The notes beneath the pieces are model-generated. The model was not told where the DNA came from. It saw only the letters and a program-made list of their open reading frames with translations, and searched no databases. A DNA stretch of 19,143 bases from CAKZSB01 sp964646405 (GTDB lineage: Bacteria; Pseudomonadota; Gammaproteobacteria; Granulosicoccales; Granulosicoccaceae): positions 1-19,143 of the forward strand of contig CAZYDV010000091.1 in assembly GCA_964646405.1 (NCBI GenBank), given 5' to 3'. Both the position numbers and the translations under genes were made by a program. Below are positions 1 through 6,701 of the stretch, one piece after another; the first letter of the stretch is position 1; every line of letters begins with the position of its first letter.

Positions 1-15
1 TTTCAATGCGCGGTG

Positions 16-570
16 TCAGGTGCGAGCGCGACTGCCGTGACCATGGGCATAGTGCTCAAGCGAATGAGTACAGCCCGATACAAAACTGCGGCAACGGCTG
101 CCAGCCTGGCGCAAGGTACGCACCCAGACAGACCCACCTGTGTGATCATCAATCGGGAGAAATTCGGCCGGATCGATCGCCGGGATGTTGTCCTGGATTT
201 CCGGCTCGGCGGCCACCTCGCTGCGATCAAAACGAAAACGTTTGACCGCCCGGCCCAGCGACAGAGATCGGGTAGCCTTGTGTCGGCTCTCCGATGCTAG
301 TGGCGCCTCGGCGTCAGCGGTATGAATGTCCAATCCGGTAACGACCTCAAGCCGGCCTCGCAAGTGCTCGATCAGGCGATGCTGTATCTTAAGCTTGCGC
401 CGAGCTGTATCGCGCTCGGCCAACAGGCTTGCGCGCGAATCTTCTAGCGTCTCGATCTGGTCCGCCAGCTGCTTGACCAGCAGATGGTACTCTTCCAGAG
501 ACAGTAAGGTCGACTGATCGAGCTGGCCATCGGGTTGGAGCTCGCGCTGGCAATTGCTGGTTGTATGCAT
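16..570 (-). CDS. Hypothetical protein with N-terminal coiled coil
   Basis: I do not recognise this protein and assign no function. From the ATG at 570 it is about 184 residues. Residues roughly 20-75 are rich in Leu, Glu, Arg and Gln in a heptad-like pattern (LAERDTARRKLKIQHRLIEHLRGRL), which suggests a coiled coil. The middle is acidic and Pro-rich and the C-terminus is Arg/His/Ser-rich. There is no clear signal peptide or membrane segment. A GTG seven codons upstream (591) would lengthen it to 191 residues, but an AGGG Shine-Dalgarno-like run at 576-579 sits about five bases before the ATG and favours the shorter form. The tail after residue 145 has little protein-like character, and an alternative frame there is more hydrophobic, so a frameshift near the 3' end is possible. 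It lies downstream of and co-directional with the hydratase gene, 245 bp away, so probably not tightly coupled. Confidence 0.5.
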   Translation of the reverse strand: MHTTSNCQRELQPDGQLDQSTLLSLEEYHLLVKQLADQIETLEDSRASLLAERDTARRKLKIQHRLIEHLRGRLEVVTGLDIHTADAEAPLASESRHKATRSLSLGRAVKRFRFDRSEVAAEPEIQDNIPAIDPAEFLPIDDHTGGSVWVRTLRQAGSRCRSFVSGCTHSLEHYAHGHGSRART

Positions 571-815
571 TGTCACCCTGTTGTTCAACACGCTGGCGGT
601 GGATACGCACGGCTGAGGTGTCCCGAACCAGTGACTGGCTCAGCGGACCTGCTGCCCGGCGCGACGTTCCTTGCACTCGCCAACATAATGCAGTTGTATG
701 GCAAATCGCAATATCAATCGTCCAAACTGGCACGTTTTTACACCGATTTCTGGCACATGTCACCGAATTTCACCGGCATTCCCGCACCTCGGCCGGAAAA
801 AAATCCGTTTAATTA
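571..815. other. Intergenic region between hydratase and hypothetical gene
   Basis: This gap of about 245 bp contains no convincing gene. The part at 690-840 is clearly more AT-rich than its surroundings. On the minus strand there is a weak sigma70-like pair (TTGCGA, 18-base spacer, TATGTT at about 683-712) that could drive the hypothetical gene, matching consensus at four of six positions in each box. Just past the hydratase stop the minus strand has CGGA-T6-TCCG, but the T-run is in the loop and not after the stem, so it is not a standard intrinsic terminator. Confidence 0.3.
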
Positions 816-1616
816 TCACTCGAAAAATATACTCACACTGCCGAAATCGCCGTAGTCGGCATGTATCGTCGAGCCGTGGGGCGCTTCTACCGGCCGGATA
901 AACGAGCCCGAGATCACGATTTCGCCAGCTCTGATCTGCTGACCATACTGCGCCAGTCGTCTGGCCAGCCACACAATACCCTGGGCCGGATGTCCGAGCA
1001 CGCCTGCGCCGAGTCCAGTCTCCTCTATGCATGCATTGCGTGACAACACCACGCCAACCCTGGCCAGATCGAGGTCTGCCGGAACCAAAGGGTTACCGCC
1101 CAGCACAATACCGGCGTTCGCCGCATTGTCTGCGACGGTGTCGTGGATGGTGCGCGCTCGACCACTCGCCGGATCCTGGCGCAGAATTCGGGTGTCGAGA
1201 ATCTCAAGCGCCGGACAGACGTACTCGGTGGCATTCATCACACCATACAAATCGAGATTGTGCGGGTCGAGATCGCGCTTCATAACGAACGCAATCTCCG
1301 CCTCGATACGCGGCTGAATGAATCGATCGGCCGCTACTCGCCCGCCATTTTCGAACAACATGTTGTCGAACAACACGCCGGAGTCGGGCGTCTCGATATT
1401 TAGCGCCGCCTGCATCGCACGCGAGGTCAGTCCGATTTTCCAGCCGCGAATCAGCAGTCGGGACTCGCGTTTTAGGCCGACCAGCGCCGCCTGTACGGCA
1501 TAGGCGTCGTCAAGCGTGATGTCTGGATACTCAATCGACAACAAACCGCGTTGCGTGCCTTTTGTCTCCGCGTCAAAGAGGGATTGTGCCGCCTGCGCGA
1601 TCTGAGCCGGTGTCAT
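816..1616 (-). CDS. hpaH: 2-oxo-hept-4-ene-1,7-dioate hydratase family protein (HpaH/HpcG type)
   Basis: This 266-residue protein matches the hydratase branch of the fumarylacetoacetate hydrolase fold along its full length. The family adds water to 2-hydroxy/2-oxo-dienoates in meta-cleavage catabolism, and HpaH acts in the homoprotocatechuate (4-hydroxyphenylacetate) pathway. By recall of E. coli HpaH, many stretches align: the N-terminal AYAVQ, GWKIGLTS (about 58-65), the metal-binding RIEAEIAF (103-110, with Glu105 and Glu107), the PALEILD stretch supplying Glu138, then DNAANAG, and a C-terminal HADYGDFGS. The length is that of the family (about 267). The start is ATG, with a distant AGGA upstream. 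It is cytosolic and needs a divalent metal. No other hpa or meta-cleavage gene lies in the window, so substrate assignment within the family (HpaH, MhpD, XylJ/DmpE types) rests on sequence alone. The closest resemblance is HpaH. Confidence 0.85.
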   Translation of the reverse strand: MTPAQIAQAAQSLFDAETKGTQRGLLSIEYPDITLDDAYAVQAALVGLKRESRLLIRGWKIGLTSRAMQAALNIETPDSGVLFDNMLFENGGRVAADRFIQPRIEAEIAFVMKRDLDPHNLDLYGVMNATEYVCPALEILDTRILRQDPASGRARTIHDTVADNAANAGIVLGGNPLVPADLDLARVGVVLSRNACIEETGLGAGVLGHPAQGIVWLARRLAQYGQQIRAGEIVISGSFIRPVEAPHGSTIHADYGDFGSVSIFFE

Positions 1617-1697
1617 GATGAACTAAGTTCCTGTCGCCTGTTGAAATGGAGCCATCGATTCGCGAGCCACTCCCATGCCTCGCCTCTCGCCACTTTA

Positions 1698-1722
1698 CCA
1701 CTGCGGTGCTTCCACTGCGGTG
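1698..1722. repeat. Short tandem direct repeat, 14-bp period
   Basis: The 11-mer CCACTGCGGTG occurs twice, at 1698-1708 and 1712-1722, giving a 14-bp period. It lies in the divergent region between the hydratase gene and waaA. It might be a regulator site or only local slippage. Nothing else identifies it. Confidence 0.5.
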
Positions 1723-1757
1723 TCTAAGGGTGAACACCACGTTGGGGCACCCCGTGA

Positions 1758-1786
1758 CCAACTGCGACACAGGACCTGGCAGTTGG
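1758..1786. promoter_or_regulatory. Perfect 8-bp inverted repeat upstream of waaA
   Basis: CCAACTGC (1758-1765) and GCAGTTGG (1779-1786) are perfect reverse complements separated by 13 bases. The spacer itself holds CAGG-A-CCTG, so a transcript could fold into a longer imperfect hairpin. The site ends 63 bp before the waaA ATG and overlaps the possible -35 box, so an operator is at least as likely as an RNA hairpin. Function is inferred from position only. Confidence 0.4.
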
Positions 1787-1813
1787 GCGCAAATAGACAA
1801 TCGATAGTATGAT
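1783..1813 (+). promoter_or_regulatory. Candidate sigma70 promoter for waaA
   Basis: A TATGAT -10-like hexamer (1808-1813, five of six to TATAAT) or the overlapping TAGTAT (1805-1810) follows TTGGGC (1783-1788) at 19 or 16 bases. The -35 match is poor (TTG only). It lies 37-67 bp upstream of the waaA start, in the right place for a promoter, but the evidence is weak. Confidence 0.3.
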
Positions 1814-1849
1814 GCCGCCCGTCCCGCGCGGTATCACCAAACGGTTTTC

Positions 1850-3103
1850 ATGGTCCGACTTCGCCTTATTCTCTACAACCTCGCGCTTTTGCTTCTGGCA
1901 CTGCCGATTGCGGGCTTTACCCTCTGGCAGGCATTCAAACGTCGTGGCGGCGTGCGCTTTGTCCTGCAACGACTGTTTGCGTACCGGGCGATCGAGCCGA
2001 CGCCAGAACCGCCGCTGTGGGTTCACGCCGCCTCAATCGGTGAAGTCAAAGCGATGCTGCCATTGCTTGAACACCTTTTACGGTCGTCCAGTGCCACGCA
2101 CTGCGTGCTGACAACCAACACGCCCGAGGCCGCGCGCCTGGTCGAAAAACATCGGCTTTCCAACATTCGCTATTGCTACTGTCCGATCGACTGGCCGTGG
2201 CTGACTGGCAGGTTTGTCGATCGCGTCGGTCCCCGCGCACTGCTGGTAGCAGAGACTGAGATCTGGCCCAATCTGTATCACGCGGCATCCCGGCTCGAGG
2301 CGCCTTTGATTATTGTCAATGGTCGACTCAGTGCGCGCACGCTGAATCAGCCCACCGCCATTCGCCACCTGCTGGGCGATGCCCTCTCCCGTGTCGATCG
2401 CATCCTTGCGCGCGCGCAGACCGATGTCGAGGGGTTTACACAACTGGGTGTCGATGCGGAAAAAATCGTCTTGTGCGGCAACATCAAGCTCGCAGCGATT
2501 TGCGATTCGAATGCCCGCCCGCTGCCCGAGCTTGCTGGTCGCGAATATTGCCTGGCGGTGTCGACGCACGCGCCCGAAGAGGGCATGCTGGCACAGGCAT
2601 TACTGCGACTACCAAAACAGGCATTGATGGTCATCGTGCCACGTCACCCGCAGCGCAGCGCAGATATCGTATCCGAACTCACCGCACTGGGTATTGGGGT
2701 TGCGGTGCGCAGCAAGGCGCAACAGCCACTAGCCGGTCGCTCCGTCTACCTGGCGGACACCATCGGCGAGGTCGAATCGCTGATCGTTGCCGCCAGTTTT
2801 GTCTATGTCGGGGGCTCTCTGGCGCCGGTTGGAGGCCACAATCTGCTGGAGCCTGCCGCCTGGGGCAAAGCGGTGTTGAGTGGTGCGCATCTGCATAATT
2901 TTACCGAGGAAGCCGAGTTGCTGAATTCCTTCAACGCATTGCAGCTCGTGCATAATCAAAAGGAACTCGACGAACAATTTTTCCGCTTCCATGATTCTGC
3001 ATCATTACGCGCACAATACGGTGATGCCGCGCGGCTGGCGGTGGATAGTTGCGATGACACGCTGGCGCGCTACGTCGACGAACTCAATTCCTCAATCACC
3101 TAG
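1850..3103 (+). CDS. waaA: 3-deoxy-D-manno-octulosonic acid (Kdo) transferase
   Basis: WaaA (KdtA) transfers Kdo from CMP-Kdo to the lipid A precursor at the cytoplasmic face of the inner membrane, an essential step in lipopolysaccharide core synthesis. The 417-residue product has the family's usual length. It has an N-terminal hydrophobic anchor (about residues 5-26), then the GT30 domain with WVHAASIGEV (57-66). Glu65 corresponds to the catalytic Glu of the S-x-G-E motif. ETEIWPN is at 135-141, and a C-terminal CMP-Kdo-binding block reads GGSLAPVGGHNLLEPAAWGK. The N-terminal RLRLILYNLAL is typical of the family. The ATG at 1850 has no strong Shine-Dalgarno, but it places the membrane anchor at the N-terminus as expected. 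It faces away from the hydratase gene, and fosA follows on the same strand after 48 bp. The copy number of Kdo residues added cannot be told from sequence. Confidence 0.96.
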   Translation: MVRLRLILYNLALLLLALPIAGFTLWQAFKRRGGVRFVLQRLFAYRAIEPTPEPPLWVHAASIGEVKAMLPLLEHLLRSSSATHCVLTTNTPEAARLVEKHRLSNIRYCYCPIDWPWLTGRFVDRVGPRALLVAETEIWPNLYHAASRLEAPLIIVNGRLSARTLNQPTAIRHLLGDALSRVDRILARAQTDVEGFTQLGVDAEKIVLCGNIKLAAICDSNARPLPELAGREYCLAVSTHAPEEGMLAQALLRLPKQALMVIVPRHPQRSADIVSELTALGIGVAVRSKAQQPLAGRSVYLADTIGEVESLIVAASFVYVGGSLAPVGGHNLLEPAAWGKAVLSGAHLHNFTEEAELLNSFNALQLVHNQKELDEQFFRFHDSASLRAQYGDAARLAVDSCDDTLARYVDELNSSIT

Positions 3104-3151
3104 GGCGGCTCAGGCTGAAAGCTCGCGCTACAAAAGGCCAAGATCATTCCT

Positions 3152-3556
3152 ATGCCTGTGATTAACGGCATCAATCACATCACGCTCGCAGTCCGCGATC
3201 TGGATCGCGCGTTTAATTTCTACGTCAAGCTACTGGAACTCGTGCCGCATGCGCGCTGGGACAACGGTGCCTATCTAACCAGCGGCGACCTGTGGATTTG
3301 CCTGTCTTGCGACGATGCGATGCCCGCTCGCGACTACACACACATTGCCTTTAATGTCGGTGACGCGGATTTCGACTCCGTTGCTGAACGCCTGCGCAAA
3401 GCCGGTGTTAGCGAATGGAAGGACAACCGCAGCGAAGGCCGCTCCATCTATTTTCTCGATCCCGAAGGACACAAGCTCGAAGTTCACAGTGGCTCATTAC
3501 AAGACAGGCTGAACTCGCTGAGGCAAGCACCCTACGCCGGGCTGGAAATGTTCTAG
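3152..3556 (+). CDS. fosA: FosA-type fosfomycin glutathione transferase
   Basis: FosA is a cytosolic Mn2+/K+-dependent vicinal-oxygen-chelate enzyme that opens the fosfomycin epoxide with glutathione. The 134 residues match FosA in length and sequence. By recall of Pseudomonas aeruginosa FosA, the metal ligands are His9 (His7 there), His64 and Glu110. The fosfomycin and K+ contacts are Thr11, Trp48, Lys90, Ser94, Gly96, Ser98, Tyr100 and Arg119. The last seven of these that lie after position 60 keep the reference numbering, because a two-residue N-terminal extension is offset by a two-residue deletion. The signature EWKDNRSEG and the tail RQAPYAGLEMF favour FosA over FosB (bacillithiol) or FosX (hydrolase). 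AAGG lies about 14 bases before the ATG. It sits 48 bp after waaA, perhaps on the same transcript. Its stop overlaps the stop of the convergent exporter gene. Confidence 0.92.
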   Translation: MPVINGINHITLAVRDLDRAFNFYVKLLELVPHARWDNGAYLTSGDLWICLSCDDAMPARDYTHIAFNVGDADFDSVAERLRKAGVSEWKDNRSEGRSIYFLDPEGHKLEVHSGSLQDRLNSLRQAPYAGLEMF

Positions 3557-4539
3557 CGGTTGCGCGGCATGGGATGTTTGATGACAAATTGCCGATCGAG
3601 CACTACCTCGCGCCAGAACACATAGAGCCCGGAGAAAAGTATCAGTGCGATGCCGATCCAGGCCAGCCAATCCGGCCACTCGCCAAAAAGCGTAATGCCC
3701 CAGAAAATCGCCAGTAGCAGTGCCAGATATTCGAAGGGTGCGATCACAGTGGCCTCACTGAGCCGATAGGCCTGACTGATCAGATATCCACCGATACCAC
3801 TGGACAGCCCTAAACCAATCATAATCCCGAAATCGCGCCAGACTGGCCATTGCCATTGGCGCAGCAGAAAATCCAGTGATGGGTTGTCGCCCGGTGCATA
3901 GCGTCCATCGCTCAACAGCAAACCGGATAGCGCACACACCAGCACGAACACCAGTTGAATGTAGAAACTCATCGTCGAGGCTTTTTCGGTAGCACCCATC
4001 GAGCGAGTCAGGATTTGCAGTGTGGCATAAGCCGCTGCAGCAAAGAGCGGCAAGAGCGCGGCGACTCGAAACGCATCTGAACCCGGACGCAACATAACCA
4101 ATACGCCGAGAAAGCCGATCAATACGGCAAACCATCGACGCGGCCCCACTGGCTCACCCAGAAAAATTGCCGACAACGCTGTGATAAACAGCGGCGCCAC
4201 AAAGAAGATGGCGCTCGCCTCTGGCAGGCTGATCGTGGCAAGCCCGGTGAAGAAAGCGAGATTCGCACATACCACGCAGAATCCGCGCACCAGGTGCATC
4301 ACGGGTCGTCTCGTTTTCAGGACGTTTAAGCCTCCCTCAAGCGGCACGAACACCGCGAGCGTAAACGCCATACCGGTCAGCGCGCGAATCAGCACAATCT
4401 GATGCAATGCATAGTCACCGCTCAGATACTTGATGCCAATATCGTTCAGCGAAAACATGAACCAGGCACCCAGTGCGCACGCCACACCGGTGAGGTTTTT
4501 AGGCAAGTGTGTTCCCGGGAGGGTTGTGGGATGCAGCAA
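3553..4539 (-). CDS. DMT superfamily (EamA) inner-membrane transporter
   Basis: This is a drug/metabolite transporter of the ten-helix EamA class. Two homologous halves of about 140 residues are each made of five hydrophobic segments separated by short polar loops. Recognisable family stretches include ALGAWFMFSLNDIGIKY in helix 1, a helix 3-5 region with SLPEASAIFFVAPLF, GEPVGPRRW and GFLGVLVMLRPG, and the second-half APFEYLALLLAIFWG followed by FGEWP. Substrates in this branch are varied (amino acids, S-adenosylmethionine, metabolites) and none can be assigned here. The 328-residue form uses a TTG start at 4539. A second TTG at 4506 has GGGAA just upstream and could be the real start, shortening the protein by 11 residues without losing helix 1. 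It begins 36 bp after the recQ stop on the same strand, so co-transcription is likely. Its stop overlaps that of fosA in the tetranucleotide CTAG. Confidence 0.88.
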   Translation of the reverse strand: MLHPTTLPGTHLPKNLTGVACALGAWFMFSLNDIGIKYLSGDYALHQIVLIRALTGMAFTLAVFVPLEGGLNVLKTRRPVMHLVRGFCVVCANLAFFTGLATISLPEASAIFFVAPLFITALSAIFLGEPVGPRRWFAVLIGFLGVLVMLRPGSDAFRVAALLPLFAAAAYATLQILTRSMGATEKASTMSFYIQLVFVLVCALSGLLLSDGRYAPGDNPSLDFLLRQWQWPVWRDFGIMIGLGLSSGIGGYLISQAYRLSEATVIAPFEYLALLLAIFWGITLFGEWPDWLAWIGIALILFSGLYVFWREVVLDRQFVIKHPMPRNR

Positions 4540-4575
4540 ACAGCGGACCCGTGTGCCAAGTCCGCAGCGATACCA

Positions 4576-6501
4576 TTAAGCCTTGAGTTGATCGAGCACA
4601 GTCTGGAAGGGAATGGCCTCCGCCACGCCGAAAATCGTCGAGGCGCCAAGCTTAGCCCGCCCTATCGCCGGTGATGTTACACCACAAAGCACTCGCGCAA
4701 GCTCGATATTCGATCGCAACACGTCGGGATGATCGCGCTGTAGTTGCCGCGCCTGCTCAACGAGGGAGGCTTCAAGTGCTGCCGTTTGTAGTTCGGGCAG
4801 GCTGACCGCAGTGCGCTGTCTGCACCAGCCACAGTGCCCACAGGGTCGATCCAGAGGGTTTTCAAAACGTTCGGACAGTGCCGATGACTGACAGCCGTCG
4901 AGTGCAATCCAGTCGAACACCTCTTGCAATCGCTGTAGTTCACGACGCTCACGCAGCAACGCGGCATCGACCAGCTCACGCGCGAACGCCTGATTGGATG
5001 GCGGGCGACGCTCGATACGGTAGCGATTGCGAACCCCGGACACTTTCACTTCGAGAAGGCCCCGTTCGCCCAGATAATCGAGCGCATCGACCAAACGTTT
5101 TCGCGGCTGTTGCATCGCTTCGGCGGCGCGTTCCAGGTCGATTTTGAACCAGATTCGCGAAAGGCTTGCCTGACGAAACAGCGCAGCTAAAAAGTCTCGC
5201 CGCTCACCCTCGAATTGCTGCAGGATCTCGGCCGAGCTTTGCAGCGGTTTGAATTGATAGTCGGCATAAAACGGCGTTCCGCCGGTGAGGTAGCCTTGCA
5301 ACTCAAGCCCCGTCAACAGGGTGCGCAACACCAGAGGACGGATGTCGCACTGGCGCGACAACTCGAAAAGCGAAATGTCGAAATCATCAGGTTGACTGAA
5401 CACAGTATCGACAAAGGCCTCGATTGCGCGTGGTGCCGGCGTGTCGCCGTAGATAAAATTTTGTAACGGGATAACGTCTTCAGCACACGCAAAAAGGTGG
5501 CAAATAGATTCTTCACCGTCACGGCCGGCACGACCGATCTCCTGCGAATAGTTCTCCAGACTCTTCGGTAGATTGTAGTGATACACATAGCGAATATCGG
5601 ATTTGTCGATACCCATACCAAAAGCGATTGTCGCAACCACGATGGCATTGTCAGATTTGATGAACCACTCCTGCACCGCACTACGGGCATCGTCTTTCAT
5701 ACCGGCGTGGTAGTGTTGAGTCGCATGGCCCGACTCACCCAGTAATTGCGCCACACGCTCGGCGGTCTTTTGCAAAGTGACGTAGACTATTGCCGATCCA
5801 ACCGGACGTGCGGCGATCTGTTCCAGTAAATAGCCATCTCTTTCGGCTTCACTGACTGCGGTGGCGTACAACGCCAGATTAGAACGATAGAAGCCGGTGT
5901 TGACTGTACTGTCGCTGTCGATTTCGAACACCCGACAGATATCATCGAGTACCGCACGCGTGGCAGTGGCGGTCAGCGCCAGCACGCGCTCGGCTTTGAT
6001 CGTTTTGGCAAATTGTACAAGCTTCAGGTAGTCGGGGCGGAAGTTGTGTCCCCACTCGGAAATGCAATGTGCCTCGTCAATCGCAAACAATGCGATCCGA
6101 CGCTCGCTGATGGCGTGTCGAAAACGCTCGTTATTGAAACGTTCCGGCGCGACATACAACAGCCGCAATTCACCGTTGCGAATTTCACTCATGACCTGCC
6201 GGTAACCCTCCAGATCAAGGCTTGAGTCGAGACGACGGGCGACGATGCCACGCGCTGCCAGCGCATCGATCTGATCTTTCATCAACGCGATCAGTGGCGA
6301 GACGACGATCGTCAGGCCATCCAGCAACAGCGCGGGTAGCTGATAACAGAGCGACTTGCCACCACCGGTCGGAAACACCGCGGCGGCGGACCGACCGGCC
6401 AGTAAGTGGGCGATAACATCGCGCTGACCGGGTCTGAATTGATCGAATCCGAAATACTGTTGCAGCGCCGATGACGCTTCTGCAGGCAGGGTTACTTCCA
6501 C
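4576..6501 (-). CDS. recQ: RecQ-family ATP-dependent DNA helicase with late zinc site and no HRDC
   Basis: This 641-residue 3'-5' superfamily 2 DNA helicase acts in recombination and fork repair. The helicase core is complete: Walker A TGGGKS (45-50), motif Ia SPLIALMKDQ (68-77), DEAH box (142-145, as IDEAHC), LTATAT (176-181), FGMGIDKSD (294-302) and motif VI QEIGRAGRDG (320-329). The zinc-site cysteines are at 537, 554, 557 and 560 (CGHCGWC). In E. coli RecQ the equivalent site follows the core directly, at about 380-403. Here about 190 residues, looking like winged-helix segments (375-500), precede it. No HRDC domain is recognisable after the zinc site. The start is GTG, supported by GGAG at 6510-6513 with 8-base spacing. 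The exporter gene follows after 36 bp. The RecQ family is certain, but orthology to the classical recQ is less so. Confidence 0.9.
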   Translation of the reverse strand: MEVTLPAEASSALQQYFGFDQFRPGQRDVIAHLLAGRSAAAVFPTGGGKSLCYQLPALLLDGLTIVVSPLIALMKDQIDALAARGIVARRLDSSLDLEGYRQVMSEIRNGELRLLYVAPERFNNERFRHAISERRIALFAIDEAHCISEWGHNFRPDYLKLVQFAKTIKAERVLALTATATRAVLDDICRVFEIDSDSTVNTGFYRSNLALYATAVSEAERDGYLLEQIAARPVGSAIVYVTLQKTAERVAQLLGESGHATQHYHAGMKDDARSAVQEWFIKSDNAIVVATIAFGMGIDKSDIRYVYHYNLPKSLENYSQEIGRAGRDGEESICHLFACAEDVIPLQNFIYGDTPAPRAIEAFVDTVFSQPDDFDISLFELSRQCDIRPLVLRTLLTGLELQGYLTGGTPFYADYQFKPLQSSAEILQQFEGERRDFLAALFRQASLSRIWFKIDLERAAEAMQQPRKRLVDALDYLGERGLLEVKVSGVRNRYRIERRPPSNQAFARELVDAALLRERRELQRLQEVFDWIALDGCQSSALSERFENPLDRPCGHCGWCRQRTAVSLPELQTAALEASLVEQARQLQRDHPDVLRSNIELARVLCGVTSPAIGRAKLGASTIFGVAEAIPFQTVLDQLKA

Positions 6502-6509
6502 AGCGAATA

Positions 6510-6513
6510 CTCC
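6510..6513 (-). promoter_or_regulatory. Shine-Dalgarno GGAG deciding the recQ GTG start
   Basis: GGAG on the minus strand lies 8 bases before GTG at 6501. No in-frame ATG lies near the start of the conserved N-terminus, so this site supports the non-ATG start. Confidence 0.6.
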
Positions 6514-6579
6514 ATTTTTGAACAGCGGTTCACCCCGTAGGGTGGTTGTAAGCGTTCACGCCAAAAGAGGCGCTCTGTA

Positions 6580-6701
6580 CGTGCCTGTTCACAGTGCGAC
6601 TGTCGTGCTCGTGGGGTAGGAGGTCGCACGGAACATACACGGGTATTTGAGTACGACCGACACCGCCTACGAGTGCGACAGGCGTGCTGTGAACAGTCAC
6701 G
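6580..6701. repeat. Long imperfect inverted repeat between lysS and recQ
   Basis: Arms 6580-6615 and 6666-6701 align as reverse complements without gaps. I count 29 matches in 36 columns, with mismatches at 6584, 6595, 6596, 6599, 6606, 6607 and 6613. The core is a perfect 10-mer, CTGTTCACAG (6585-6594) against CTGTGAACAG (6687-6696). The loop is 50 bases. The element also holds three copies of GTGCGAC (6594-6600, 6623-6629 inverted, 6673-6679), and GTTCAC or its complement occurs at 6528, 6554, 6587 and 6689. The right arm covers the lysS stop codon. On the minus strand a transcript leaving lysS would fold into a long hairpin. No U-run follows directly, so it is not a classical intrinsic terminator. 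It could be a REP/MITE-like element, an mRNA 3'-end stabiliser or a structured RNA. Confidence 0.65.
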
